Origin: an uncultured Comamonadaceae bacterium
GTDB lineage: Bacteria; Pseudomonadota; Gammaproteobacteria; Burkholderiales; Burkholderiaceae
Assembly (NCBI GenBank): GCA_946482115.1
Contig: CAMLQP010000048.1
Span: forward strand, 1 to 14,290
Direction: 5' to 3'
DNA length: 14,290 nt
The notes beneath the pieces were generated by a model. The model was not told where the DNA came from. It searched no databases and worked only from the letters and a program-made list of their open reading frames with translations. Positions 8,602-14,290 of the stretch are shown here, one piece after another. Numbering within the stretch: position 1 is the stretch's first letter; each line of letters opens with the position of its first letter. The translations under genes were made by a program, and so were the position numbers.

Positions 8602-8678
8602 CGGAGCGTAGCGCAGCCTGGTAGCGCATCTGCTTTGGGAGCAGAGGGTCGCGAGTTCGAATCCCGCCGCTCCGACCA
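8602..8678 (+). tRNA. tRNA-Pro (anticodon UGG)
   Basis: The gene is 77 bases long with the CCA end encoded (8676-8678). The acceptor stem is CGGAGCG (8602-8608) paired with CGCTCCG (8668-8674), with discriminator A. The anticodon stem TCTGC/GCAGA encloses the loop TTTGGGA, which places the anticodon TGG at 8636-8638. The T-arm contains GTTCGAATC. A UGG anticodon is expected to read most or all proline codons. Confidence 0.97.
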
Positions 8679-8694
8679 TCACACGCATCAGAGG

Positions 8695-8716
8695 AGGCCC
8701 GTTCAGGGCCTTTTTT
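8695..8716 (+). terminator. Rho-independent terminator-like hairpin between the two tRNAs
   Basis: AGGCCC (8695-8700) and GGGCCT (8706-8711) form a 6-bp GC-rich stem with the loop GTTCA, followed by a run of T residues to 8716. It follows tRNA-Pro by 16 bases and precedes tRNA-Arg by only 19 bases. Confidence 0.7.
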
Positions 8717-8735
8717 GATGGTGATCACTCAACAG

Positions 8736-8812
8736 CTGCCCGTAGCTCAGTTGGATAGAGCACTCGCCTTCTAAGCGAGTTGTCGGGGGTTCGATTCCCT
8801 CCGGGCAGGCCA
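8736..8812 (+). tRNA. tRNA-Arg (anticodon UCU)
   Basis: The gene is 77 bases long with CCA encoded (8810-8812). The acceptor stem is CTGCCCG (8736-8742) with CGGGCAG (8802-8808), and the discriminator is G (8809). The anticodon stem CTCGC/GCGAG encloses CTTCTAA, giving the anticodon TCT at 8770-8772, which reads AGA/AGG. The D-arm (GCTCAGTTGGATAGAGC) and the T-arm (GGTTCGATTCC) are canonical. These codons are rare in GC-rich genomes, so this is probably a low-demand tRNA. Confidence 0.97.
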
Positions 8813-8818
8813 GATTCA

Positions 8819-8858
8819 GCGCCCTGCCACACGCTTGCGGCCCCGGCGCGGCAGGCGC
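8819..8858 (+). other. Stem-loop between tRNA-Arg and the DUF4124 gene
   Basis: GCGCCCTGCC (8819-8828) pairs with GGCAGGCGC (8850-8858) as 9 bp with one bulged C and a 21-base loop. No T-run follows, so it is not a standard terminator. It ends directly before the ATG at 8859, an alternative start for the next gene. Confidence 0.35.
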
Positions 8859-8873
8859 ATGATCCGGTTCACC

Positions 8874-9653
8874 ATGAAGCCCTTGCGTCTTTTCTTCCTC
8901 GGTCTGCTGTGCGCCGCCGGCGTGGCGCAGGCACAGGTCTACAAATGTGTGGATGCCGCCGGCCGCACCGTCTACGCTGACGCGCCCTGCGGCGCGCGGG
9001 CACGCGAGCTGAGCCGCGACCAGCTGGAGGCCAACACGCTGGATGCCGGCGCCCTGCGCGAGCGGATCAGGACCGACCGCGAGGCGCTGCCGCTGCCGGC
9101 GCAGGCCGGTGACAACGGGGCGCCGGTCTGTCCGTCGCCGCTGGACATCCGCAATCTGGAAACCGGCGCCAGCAGTTCGCGCCTGCAGGATGCGGAGCGG
9201 GCCTTCCTGTGGGCCGAGATACGGCGTGCCCGCGCCTGTTCCCGCGAGGGCGGCCGCTACACCGCCGAGGACTGGCGGGTGCTGCGCGAGGCCCAGGCTG
9301 CGCAGACCTCGGACGATCCGGTGGCCCGCGAAGCCGCCCGGCGCCGGGCGGAGGCGGTGCACGCCAGCGCGGCATCGGCCCAGGAGCAGCAGCGCATGCA
9401 GGTGGACCGGCAGGTGGAGGCGCAGCGCGAGTCGGGCACCACGCTGATCGTGCGTCCGCCGGCCTGGCGCCCGCCCTTGCAGCCCAGGCCGCAGTCCCGG
9501 GACGGCCTGGAATGCCGGGGCACCGTGTGCGCCGACACGGCCGGCGGCCGCTACGACCGCCAGCCCGATGGCAGCCTGATGCGCCGCCAGGATCAGGCCA
9601 GTTGCTCCGAAGGGCGGGGCGGTCTGCGCTGCAGCGGCGGGTTCAACCGCTGA
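8874..9653 (+). CDS. Secreted DUF4124-domain protein
   Basis: The product has 259 residues. Residues 1-20 form a signal peptide (MKPLRLFFLGLLCAAGVAQA with cleavage after AQA). Immediately after it comes a DUF4124-like module, VYKCVDAAGRTVYADAPCG, the compact domain common in proteobacterial periplasmic proteins of unknown function. The middle part (about 60-190) is charged, helical and rich in Ala, Arg, Glu and Gln. The C-terminal part holds four cysteines (CRGTVC, then two more near the end) and glycine-rich loops, suggesting two disulfides. ATG at 8859 or GTG at 8835 are alternative in-frame starts; 8874 is chosen because it gives the cleanest signal peptide, although no good ribosome binding site precedes any of them. 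It is convergent with the GST gene, with 6 bases between the stops. The biochemical role is unknown. Confidence 0.85.
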   Translation: MKPLRLFFLGLLCAAGVAQAQVYKCVDAAGRTVYADAPCGARARELSRDQLEANTLDAGALRERIRTDREALPLPAQAGDNGAPVCPSPLDIRNLETGASSSRLQDAERAFLWAEIRRARACSREGGRYTAEDWRVLREAQAAQTSDDPVAREAARRRAEAVHASAASAQEQQRMQVDRQVEAQRESGTTLIVRPPAWRPPLQPRPQSRDGLECRGTVCADTAGGRYDRQPDGSLMRRQDQASCSEGRGGLRCSGGFNR

Positions 9654-9666
9654 GCGGTCTCAGCGG
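9647..9666. terminator. Stem-loop spanning two convergent stop codons
   Basis: CCGCTGA (9647-9653) and TCAGCGG (9660-9666) are a perfect 7-bp inverted repeat around a 6-base loop. Each arm contains the TGA stop of one of the convergent genes. There is no T-run on either side, so termination in both directions is only a possibility; it may instead protect the mRNA 3' ends. Confidence 0.4.
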
Positions 9667-10364
9667 CGCTGGTACTGCTGCTGGCCGAACAGGACGTCGC
9701 GTGCCTTGTCGTCGGTGATGGGCTTGCGCAGGCTGGCCAGCACGGTCACGCCACGCTGGACCGCCGGGCGCGCCGCGATCCGGTCGAACCAGGCCTTGAG
9801 CGCGGGGTACTGGTCGAAATCGATGCCCTGGCCCTGCCAGTTGCGCAACCACGGGAAAATGGCGATGTCGGCGATGCTGTAGCTCTTGCCCGCGATCCAG
9901 GGGCTGGACTGCAGGCGCTTGTCCATCACGCCGTAGAGGCGTTTGGCCTCGTTGGAGTAGCGGTTGATCGCGTAGTCGATCTTCTCGGGCGCGTAGAGGC
10001 GGAAATGGTGGGTCTGGCCCAGCATGGGGCCAACGCCGCCCATCTGGAACATCAGCCACTGCAGCACCTCGAATTTCTGGCGGTCGCCCCGGGGCATGAA
10101 CCGGCCGTACTTGGACGCCAGGTAGACCAGGATGGCGCCGGATTCGAACAGCGAGATGGGTTTGCCGTCCGGGCCCTCGGGGTCGATCAGGGCCGGAATC
10201 TTGTTGTTGGGGCTGATGGCCAGGAAATCGGGCCTGAACTGGTCGCCCTGGCCGATGTTGACGGGGACGGCGCGCCAGTCGCGGCCTTCGCGCTGGCCGC
10301 ACTCCTCCAGCATGATGTGGACCTTGTGTCCGTTGGGGGTCGGCCAGGAGTGGACTTCGATCAT
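9660..10364 (-). CDS. yfcG: YfcG-like (Nu-class) glutathione S-transferase / disulfide reductase
   Basis: The product has 234 residues. The N-terminal thioredoxin-like domain has the PTPNGHK motif (Thr9, Asn11), as in E. coli YfcG, where these replace the usual Tyr/Ser/Cys active residue. It also has NNKIPAL with the cis-proline (57) and ESGA (74-77), which binds the gamma-glutamyl part of glutathione. The helical C-terminal domain carries GPMLGQTHHF, SPWIAGKSYSIADIA (the GST N-capping/hydrophobic staple region) and FDRIAARPAV. E. coli YfcG binds two glutathiones or GSSG and reduces disulfides in the cytosol; the same activity is inferred here. The protein extends about 20 residues past YfcG at the C-terminus. 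The start is ATG at 10362-10364; no clear ribosome binding site is seen. It is divergent from the rimP operon. Confidence 0.92.
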   Translation of the reverse strand: MIEVHSWPTPNGHKVHIMLEECGQREGRDWRAVPVNIGQGDQFRPDFLAISPNNKIPALIDPEGPDGKPISLFESGAILVYLASKYGRFMPRGDRQKFEVLQWLMFQMGGVGPMLGQTHHFRLYAPEKIDYAINRYSNEAKRLYGVMDKRLQSSPWIAGKSYSIADIAIFPWLRNWQGQGIDFDQYPALKAWFDRIAARPAVQRGVTVLASLRKPITDDKARDVLFGQQQYQRR

Positions 10365-10447
10365 GGTGATGGTGGTTTGGGGGTTTAGGGGGCTGCCACG
10401 GACTGTACGGGAATGCCTTTTCCCCTGCTCGGGCGGGCTTCAAGCAC

Positions 10448-10477
10448 TTGTCGTGCCAAGGTGAAAGGTGATAGAAT
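10448..10477 (+). promoter_or_regulatory. Sigma70-like promoter of the rimP-nusA-infB operon
   Basis: The -35 TTGTCG (10448-10453) and the -10 TAGAAT (10472-10477) are separated by 18 bp. The predicted transcript start near 10484 is about 103 bases upstream of rimP and only a few bases upstream of the leader hairpin. No better promoter is seen in the 222-base gap between the divergent genes. Confidence 0.6.
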
Positions 10478-10487
10478 GTTGGCTTCA

Positions 10488-10530
10488 CGACCAAATGGGC
10501 GGGTTACTACCGGCCCATTTTTTTTGGTCG
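10488..10530 (+). terminator. Leader hairpin with T-run upstream of rimP (candidate attenuator)
   Basis: AAATGGGC (10493-10500) pairs with GCCCATTT (10513-10520), extended inward by two G-C pairs past a G-G mismatch, with the loop TTACTA. Eight T residues (10518-10525) follow the GCCCA. The flanks CGACCAAA (10488-10495) and TTTGGTCG (10523-10530) are also perfectly complementary, so the T-run can either tail the stem (terminator form) or be bulged out of a longer stem. The hairpin has a T-run only on the + strand, and the upstream gene points away, so it can act only on the rimP operon. NusA-dependent autoregulation by a leader terminator is known for other nusA operons; here it is inferred. 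Confidence 0.65.
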
Positions 10531-10533
10531 AAC

Positions 10534-10558
10534 GCAATTGGCAAATTTGCAATTGGCA
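10534..10558. repeat. AT-rich 10-bp direct repeat in the rimP leader
   Basis: GCAATTGGCA occurs at 10534-10543 and again at 10549-10558, separated by AATTT. The junction forms the palindrome GCAAATTTGC (10541-10550). This stretch, just after the leader terminator and 28 bases before rimP, is strikingly AT-rich against the surrounding sequence. Confidence 0.6.
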
Positions 10559-10586
10559 GATTTTTAAGGCGGCACGGCACTCACAC

Positions 10587-11171
10587 ATGGCATGGCAAGA
10601 CGCGGTTGAGCAGACCATCAGCGGTCTGGGCTACGACCTGGTGGACCTGGAACGGTCTGCCGGTGGGTTGCTGCGCGTCACCATCGACCTGCCGTGGCAG
10701 TCGGGTGTCGCCGAGCAGTTCGTCACGGTGGAGGACTGCGAGAAAGTCACGCGCCAGCTGCAGTTCCTGCTGGAAGTCGAGAACGTCGACTACAAGCGCC
10801 TGGAAGTCGGCTCGCCGGGCATCGACCGGCCGCTGCGGCGCGAATCCGATTTCGAGCGTTTCGCCGGCCAGGTGATCGACATCACGCTCAAGGCGCCCAT
10901 TGGCTCGGCCGCGGGCGCGGCCCCCGGCACGGGCGACGTCGCCGTGGCGGCCAACCGCAAGAAATTCCGCGGCACGCTGGAGCGCGCCGCCGACGGGGCC
11001 GGCTGGCAGATCGTCTGGAGCGACGAGCCGCCGCGCAAGCCGGGACAGCGGGTCAGCAAGAAGCGCGAGCCTGCGCCGCTCACGGTGCTGGGTTTTGCGC
11101 TGGAAGAGCTGCGCGAGGCGCGGTTGGCTCCCATCGTGAATTTCAAGGGGCGCGCGGCCGACGTCGGCTGA
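10587..11171 (+). CDS. rimP: Ribosome maturation factor RimP
   Basis: The product has 194 residues. RimP binds the free 30S subunit and helps its late assembly. The N-terminal domain begins [22 protein letters not shown] and carries the family signature [12 protein letters not shown] from about residue 72. The C-terminal Sm-like barrel (about 90-190) includes an Ala/Gly/Pro-rich insert near residues 108-122, which makes it longer than the ~150-residue E. coli protein. The ATG start is set by this N-terminal match; the frame stays open upstream through the leader to 10413, but that part crosses the promoter and the hairpin and is not coding. AAGGCGG lies 14 bases before the ATG, a rather long spacing. 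It is the first gene of the classical rimP-nusA-infB operon, 77 bases before nusA. Confidence 0.95.
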   Translation: MAWQDAVEQTISGLGYDLVDLERSAGGLLRVTIDLPWQSGVAEQFVTVEDCEKVTRQLQFLLEVENVDYKRLEVGSPGIDRPLRRESDFERFAGQVIDITLKAPIGSAAGAAPGTGDVAVAANRKKFRGTLERAADGAGWQIVWSDEPPRKPGQRVSKKREPAPLTVLGFALEELREARLAPIVNFKGRAADVG

Positions 11172-11248
11172 TGTGCCTGCCGGATGGCCGGCGTGGGTCT
11201 GCGGGCCCTTCAAGGACAAAAAACTGTGATTGGAAAGGTGGCGGTGAA

Positions 11249-12742
11249 ATGAATCGCGAACTGTTGATGCTGATTGATGCGATCTCGCGCGAGAAGAACG
11301 TCGAGCGCGACGTGGTGCTGGGCGCTGTGGAGGCCGCGCTGGCCTCGGCGACCAAGAAGCTCTACAAGGGCGAGGTCGACATCCGCGTCGCCGTCAACCC
11401 CGACACCGGCGAATCCGAGACCTTCCGCCGCTGGCTGGTCGTGCCCGACGAGGCCGGCCTGCAGAACCCCGACGCCGAGGAGCTGCTGACCGACGCGCGC
11501 GACGAACTCGCCGACATCGAGGTCGGCGACTACATCGAGAAGCCGGTGGACAGCGTGCCCATCGGCCGCATCGGCGCCATGGCCGCCAAGCAGGTCATCC
11601 TGCAGAAGATCCGCGACGCCGAGCGCGAGATGCTGCTCAACGACTTCATGAGCCGCGGCGACAAGATCTTCGTCGGTACCGTCAAGCGCCTGGACAAGGG
11701 CGACCTGATCGTCGAGAGCGGTCGCGTCGAGGGGCGCCTGAAGCGCGGCGAGATGATCCCCAAGGAGAACTTCCGCACCGGCGACCGCGTGCGCGCCATG
11801 ATCATGGAGGTGGACCTGACGCTGCGTGGCGCGCCCATCCTGCTGTCGCGCGCGGCGCCCGAGTTCATGATCGAGCTGTTCCGTCAGGAAGTGCCCGAGA
11901 TCGAGCAGGGCCTGCTCGAGATCAAGAGCTGCGCCCGCGACCCCGGCAGCCGCGCCAAGATTGCCGTGCTCTCGCACGACAAGCGCGTCGATCCCATCGG
12001 CACCTGCGTCGGCGTGCGCGGCTCGCGCGTCAACGGCGTCACCAACGAGCTCGCCGGCGAACGCGTGGACATCGTGCTGTGGTCCGAGGACCCGGCCCAG
12101 TTCGTCATCGGCGCGCTGGCCCCCGCCAACGTGGTCTCCATCGTGGTTGATGAAGAGCGCCACGCCATGGACGTGGTCGTGGACGAGGAGAACCTGGCCA
12201 TCGCCATCGGCCGTGGCGGCCAGAACGTGCGCCTGGCCTCGGAGCTGACCGGCTGGAAGATCAACATCATGACCGCCGACGAGTCGGCGCAGAAGCAGGC
12301 CGAAGAGGCCGACGGCATCCGCAAGCTGTTCATGGCCAAGCTGGACGTGGACCAGGAGATCGCCGACATCCTGATCGAGGAAGGTTTCACCAGCCTCGAG
12401 GAAGTGGCCTACGTGCCGCTGCAGGAGATGCTGGAGATCGAGTCCTTCGACGAGGACACCGTCAACGAGCTGCGCTCCCGTGCCAAGGATGCCCTGCTGA
12501 CGATGGAGATCGCCAGGGAAGAGGACGTGGAAGAGGTGTCGCAGAACCTGCGCGACCTAGGCGGCCTGACGCCCGAGCTGATCGGCAAGCTGACCGAGGC
12601 TGGCGTGCACACCCGCGACGACCTGGCCGACCTGGCCACCGACGAATTGACGGACATCACCGGCCAGACGCCGGAGGAAGCGACGGCCCTGATCATGAAA
12701 GCGCGCGAGCACTGGTTTGCCGGTGACAAGGCGCAGCAGTGA
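11249..12742 (+). CDS. nusA: Transcription termination/antitermination factor NusA
   Basis: The product has 497 residues, close to the 495 of E. coli. NusA binds RNA polymerase at the RNA exit channel, promotes pausing and intrinsic termination, and takes part in antitermination on rRNA operons. Domains in order: the RNAP-binding N-terminus (1-130), S1 (about 138-200, [20 protein letters not shown]), KH1 (VGVRGSRV, about 254-261) and KH2 ([12 protein letters not shown], from 318). Two C-terminal acidic helix-hairpin repeats follow (about 366-415 and 437-490), the form found in gamma- and betaproteobacteria that contacts the RNAP alpha subunit. The ATG start is supported by GGAAAGGTGG, about 8 bases upstream. 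A longer frame to 10694 overlaps rimP and is not used. infB follows after 31 bases. Confidence 0.98.
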   Translation: MNRELLMLIDAISREKNVERDVVLGAVEAALASATKKLYKGEVDIRVAVNPDTGESETFRRWLVVPDEAGLQNPDAEELLTDARDELADIEVGDYIEKPVDSVPIGRIGAMAAKQVILQKIRDAEREMLLNDFMSRGDKIFVGTVKRLDKGDLIVESGRVEGRLKRGEMIPKENFRTGDRVRAMIMEVDLTLRGAPILLSRAAPEFMIELFRQEVPEIEQGLLEIKSCARDPGSRAKIAVLSHDKRVDPIGTCVGVRGSRVNGVTNELAGERVDIVLWSEDPAQFVIGALAPANVVSIVVDEERHAMDVVVDEENLAIAIGRGGQNVRLASELTGWKINIMTADESAQKQAEEADGIRKLFMAKLDVDQEIADILIEEGFTSLEEVAYVPLQEMLEIESFDEDTVNELRSRAKDALLTMEIAREEDVEEVSQNLRDLGGLTPELIGKLTEAGVHTRDDLADLATDELTDITGQTPEEATALIMKAREHWFAGDKAQQ

Positions 12743-12753
12743 TCACGGAGGCC

Positions 12754-12777
12754 ATGAGCGGAGAACACCATATATGA
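12754..12777 (+). other. Seven-codon mini-ORF overlapping the infB start
   Basis: An ATG at 12754 opens a seven-codon frame (MSGEHHI) whose TGA at 12775-12777 overlaps the infB ATG (12774-12776) as ATGA. GGAGG (12747-12751) is only 2 bases before this ATG, which is too close for efficient initiation. It may be accidental or may couple initiation to infB. Confidence 0.2.
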
Positions 12778-14290
12778 CCAGTACCACCGTCGCCGAATTG
12801 GCCGCTGAACTGAACAAACCCACGGCCGTGCTGCTGGAGCAGCTGGCCAGTGCGGGCGTTGCCAAGCATTCCGAGCAGGACGCCGTGTCCGAGTCGGACA
12901 AGCACAAGCTGCTGGGTTTCCTGCAGGCCAGCCATGGCACTGCCGGCACCGAGCGCAAGAAGATCACCCTGGTCAAGAAATCGACCACCGAGATCAAGCA
13001 GGCCGACGCCACCGGCCGCGCCCGCACCATCCAGGTCGAGGTGCGCAAGAAGCGCACCTTCATCAAGCGCGATGACGAGGTGGCGGCACCCGCGCCGGCC
13101 GCCGAGGTGGTGGCCGAGCCCGCCGCGCCAGTGGTGGACGAGGCCGAACTGGCCCGCCGCGAGGAAGAGGCCAGCCGCCAGGCCGAACTGCTGCGCCGCC
13201 AGGAGGAAGACCTGGCCCGCAAGCGCCGCGAGCGCGAGGAGCAGGAGGCCCGCGAGGCTGCCGCCGAGGCCGAGCGCCAGGCCGCTGCCGCCCAGGCCGC
13301 GCGCGAGAAAGCCGCCCAGAAGGTGGAAGTGACGGTGGATGCCGCTGGCGAAGCCGATGCCGCTGCCGAGGAACAGGCTGCCGCCAAGGCCCGCGAGGCC
13401 GCCGAGCGCGAAGCCGCGCAGAAGGCTGCGGCCCAGAAAGTTGCCGAGGAAAAGCGGGTCGAGGCCGAACGCGCCAACGACCTGCAGGAGCGCCGCCGCA
13501 AGGCCGAGGCCGAAGCTGCCAACATCCGCGCCATGATGGCCGCGCCCAAGAAGGTGCTGGTGGCCAAGAAGCCCGAAGAACCCAAGCCGGTGGCTGCGGA
13601 AGCCAAGGCCGGCATCAAGGGCACGCTGCACAAGCCGGCTGGCGGCGCCGCCAAGCCCGCGGCAGGTGCCGCGGCCGCGCCGGCGGCCGGCCCGGGCGGC
13701 AAGAAAGAGGTCAAGAGCGAGAACCTCTCGTCCACCTGGAAGGACGACGCCGCCAAGAAGAAGGAAATCAAGACCCGTGGCGACACCTCGGCAGGCCGCT
13801 CCAACTGGCGTGCCGGCCCCAAGGGCGGTGGTCGCCGTGGCGATCGCGACAGCCGCGACAACGGCTCGTCGTTCAACGCGCCGGCCGAGTTCAAGCAGCT
13901 CGAGGTGCACGTGCCCGAGACCATCACCGTGGCCGAGCTGGCGCACAAGATGGCGGTCAAGTCCTCCGAGGTCATCAAGCACCTCATGAAGCTGGGTCAG
14001 ATGGTCACCATCAACCAGTCGCTGGACCAGGACACGGCCATGATCGTGGTCGAGGAGCTGGGTCACAAGGCCATCCAGGCCGCGCTGGACGATCCCGAGG
14101 CGTTCACCGAAGAGGAAGTGCAAGGCCAGCAGGCCGAAGCCCTGCCGCGTGCGCCGGTGGTCACCGTCATGGGCCACGTCGATCACGGCAAGACCTCGTT
14201 GCTGGACTACATCCGCCGCACCAAGGTCGCAGCCGGCGAGGCCGGTGGCATCACGCAGCACATCGGCGCCTACCACGTCGACACGCCGCG
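12774..14290 (+). CDS. infB: Translation initiation factor IF-2 (3' partial)
   Basis: IF-2 is the GTPase that brings fMet-tRNA to the 30S subunit and promotes subunit joining. The first 505 residues are visible, about half of a typical betaproteobacterial IF-2; the rest lies beyond the right edge. Parts in order: an IF2_N helical module (1-52, [16 protein letters not shown]) and an IF2-associated basic segment (about 55-97, ending [11 protein letters not shown]). A long Ala/Glu/Arg/Lys-rich region follows, probably single-helix or coiled coil (about 115-180 and 198-262). Then come a Gly/Ala/Pro/Lys-rich linker, a second IF2_N module (about 370-425, [19 protein letters not shown]), and the G domain with GHVDHGKT (467-474) and the switch-[15 protein letters not shown] lies 10 bases before the ATG. 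Alternative internal starts, which give IF2 isoforms in E. coli, cannot be judged here. Confidence 0.97.
   Translation, partial: MTSTTVAELAAELNKPTAVLLEQLASAGVAKHSEQDAVSESDKHKLLGFLQASHGTAGTERKKITLVKKSTTEIKQADATGRARTIQVEVRKKRTFIKRDDEVAAPAPAAEVVAEPAAPVVDEAELARREEEASRQAELLRRQEEDLARKRREREEQEAREAAAEAERQAAAAQAAREKAAQKVEVTVDAAGEADAAAEEQAAAKAREAAEREAAQKAAAQKVAEEKRVEAERANDLQERRRKAEAEAANIRAMMAAPKKVLVAKKPEEPKPVAAEAKAGIKGTLHKPAGGAAKPAAGAAAAPAAGPGGKKEVKSENLSSTWKDDAAKKKEIKTRGDTSAGRSNWRAGPKGGGRRGDRDSRDNGSSFNAPAEFKQLEVHVPETITVAELAHKMAVKSSEVIKHLMKLGQMVTINQSLDQDTAMIVVEELGHKAIQAALDDPEAFTEEEVQGQQAEALPRAPVVTVMGHVDHGKTSLLDYIRRTKVAAGEAGGITQHIGAYHVDTP

Noticed and set aside
8527..8688. N-terminal extension of the exporter with the sequence VGAAGFELATLCSQSRCATRLRYAP
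   Set aside because: This is the antisense translation of tRNA-Pro, a familiar false ORF. The first membrane helix starts at the ATG at 8524-8526.
10413..10586. N-terminal extension of RimP through the leader
   Set aside because: It would cross the promoter, the hairpin and the T-run, and RimP homologues begin at the MAWQ-like N-terminus.
12693..14276. Long minus-strand frames opposite nusA-infB, including a glycine/leucine-rich hydrophobic-looking one
   Set aside because: They mirror the Ala/Glu/Lys repeats of the IF-2 N-terminal region; infB is unambiguous on the + strand.
1..14290. Mobile elements, prophage attachment at the tRNA genes, CRISPR arrays
   Set aside because: No transposase or integrase gene, no repeat-spacer array and no duplicated tRNA 3' end were seen; sequence next to the tRNAs is ordinary chromosomal genes.

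Overview
The window is an ordinary-looking piece of a GC-rich proteobacterial chromosome. The gene order rimP-nusA-infB, the codon usage and the protein sequences suggest a betaproteobacterium, most likely Burkholderiales/Comamonadaceae. This is an inference from familiarity, not a search. No mobile element, phage gene, CRISPR array or toxin system was seen.

Left part (1-7964, + strand): three genes that overlap by 4 bp (GTGA) at both junctions. They are a large bacterial alpha-2-macroglobulin with an intact CLEQ thioester motif (5' end outside the window), a 140-residue predicted lipoprotein I do not recognise, and pbpC (penicillin-binding protein 1C). An A2M gene beside pbpC is a known bacterial pairing, as in E. 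coli yfhM-pbpC. A periplasmic protease trap appears to be made together with an envelope-repair peptidoglycan synthase. The lipoprotein between them is the least explained protein here.

Middle part (7894-10364): a LysE/RhtB-type exporter on the minus strand, whose 3' end overlaps pbpC by 71 bp; tRNA-Pro(UGG) and tRNA-Arg(UCU) on the + strand with a terminator-like hairpin between them; a secreted DUF4124-type protein; and a convergent YfcG-like (Nu-class) glutathione S-transferase. The two convergent stop codons lie in the arms of one stem-loop.

Right part (10365-14290, + strand): the rimP-nusA-infB operon for 30S maturation, transcription elongation/termination and translation initiation; infB runs off the window. 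A sigma70-like promoter lies at 10448-10477. Between it and rimP there is a strong hairpin followed by eight T residues, then an AT-rich stretch with a perfect 10-bp direct repeat. Because the upstream gene is divergent, this terminator can only act on the rimP operon, so it is a candidate attenuator. NusA-dependent autoregulation at a leader terminator is known for other nusA operons. I consider this leader and the unknown lipoprotein the two most interesting items. Nothing in the window amounts to a clearly new multi-gene system.
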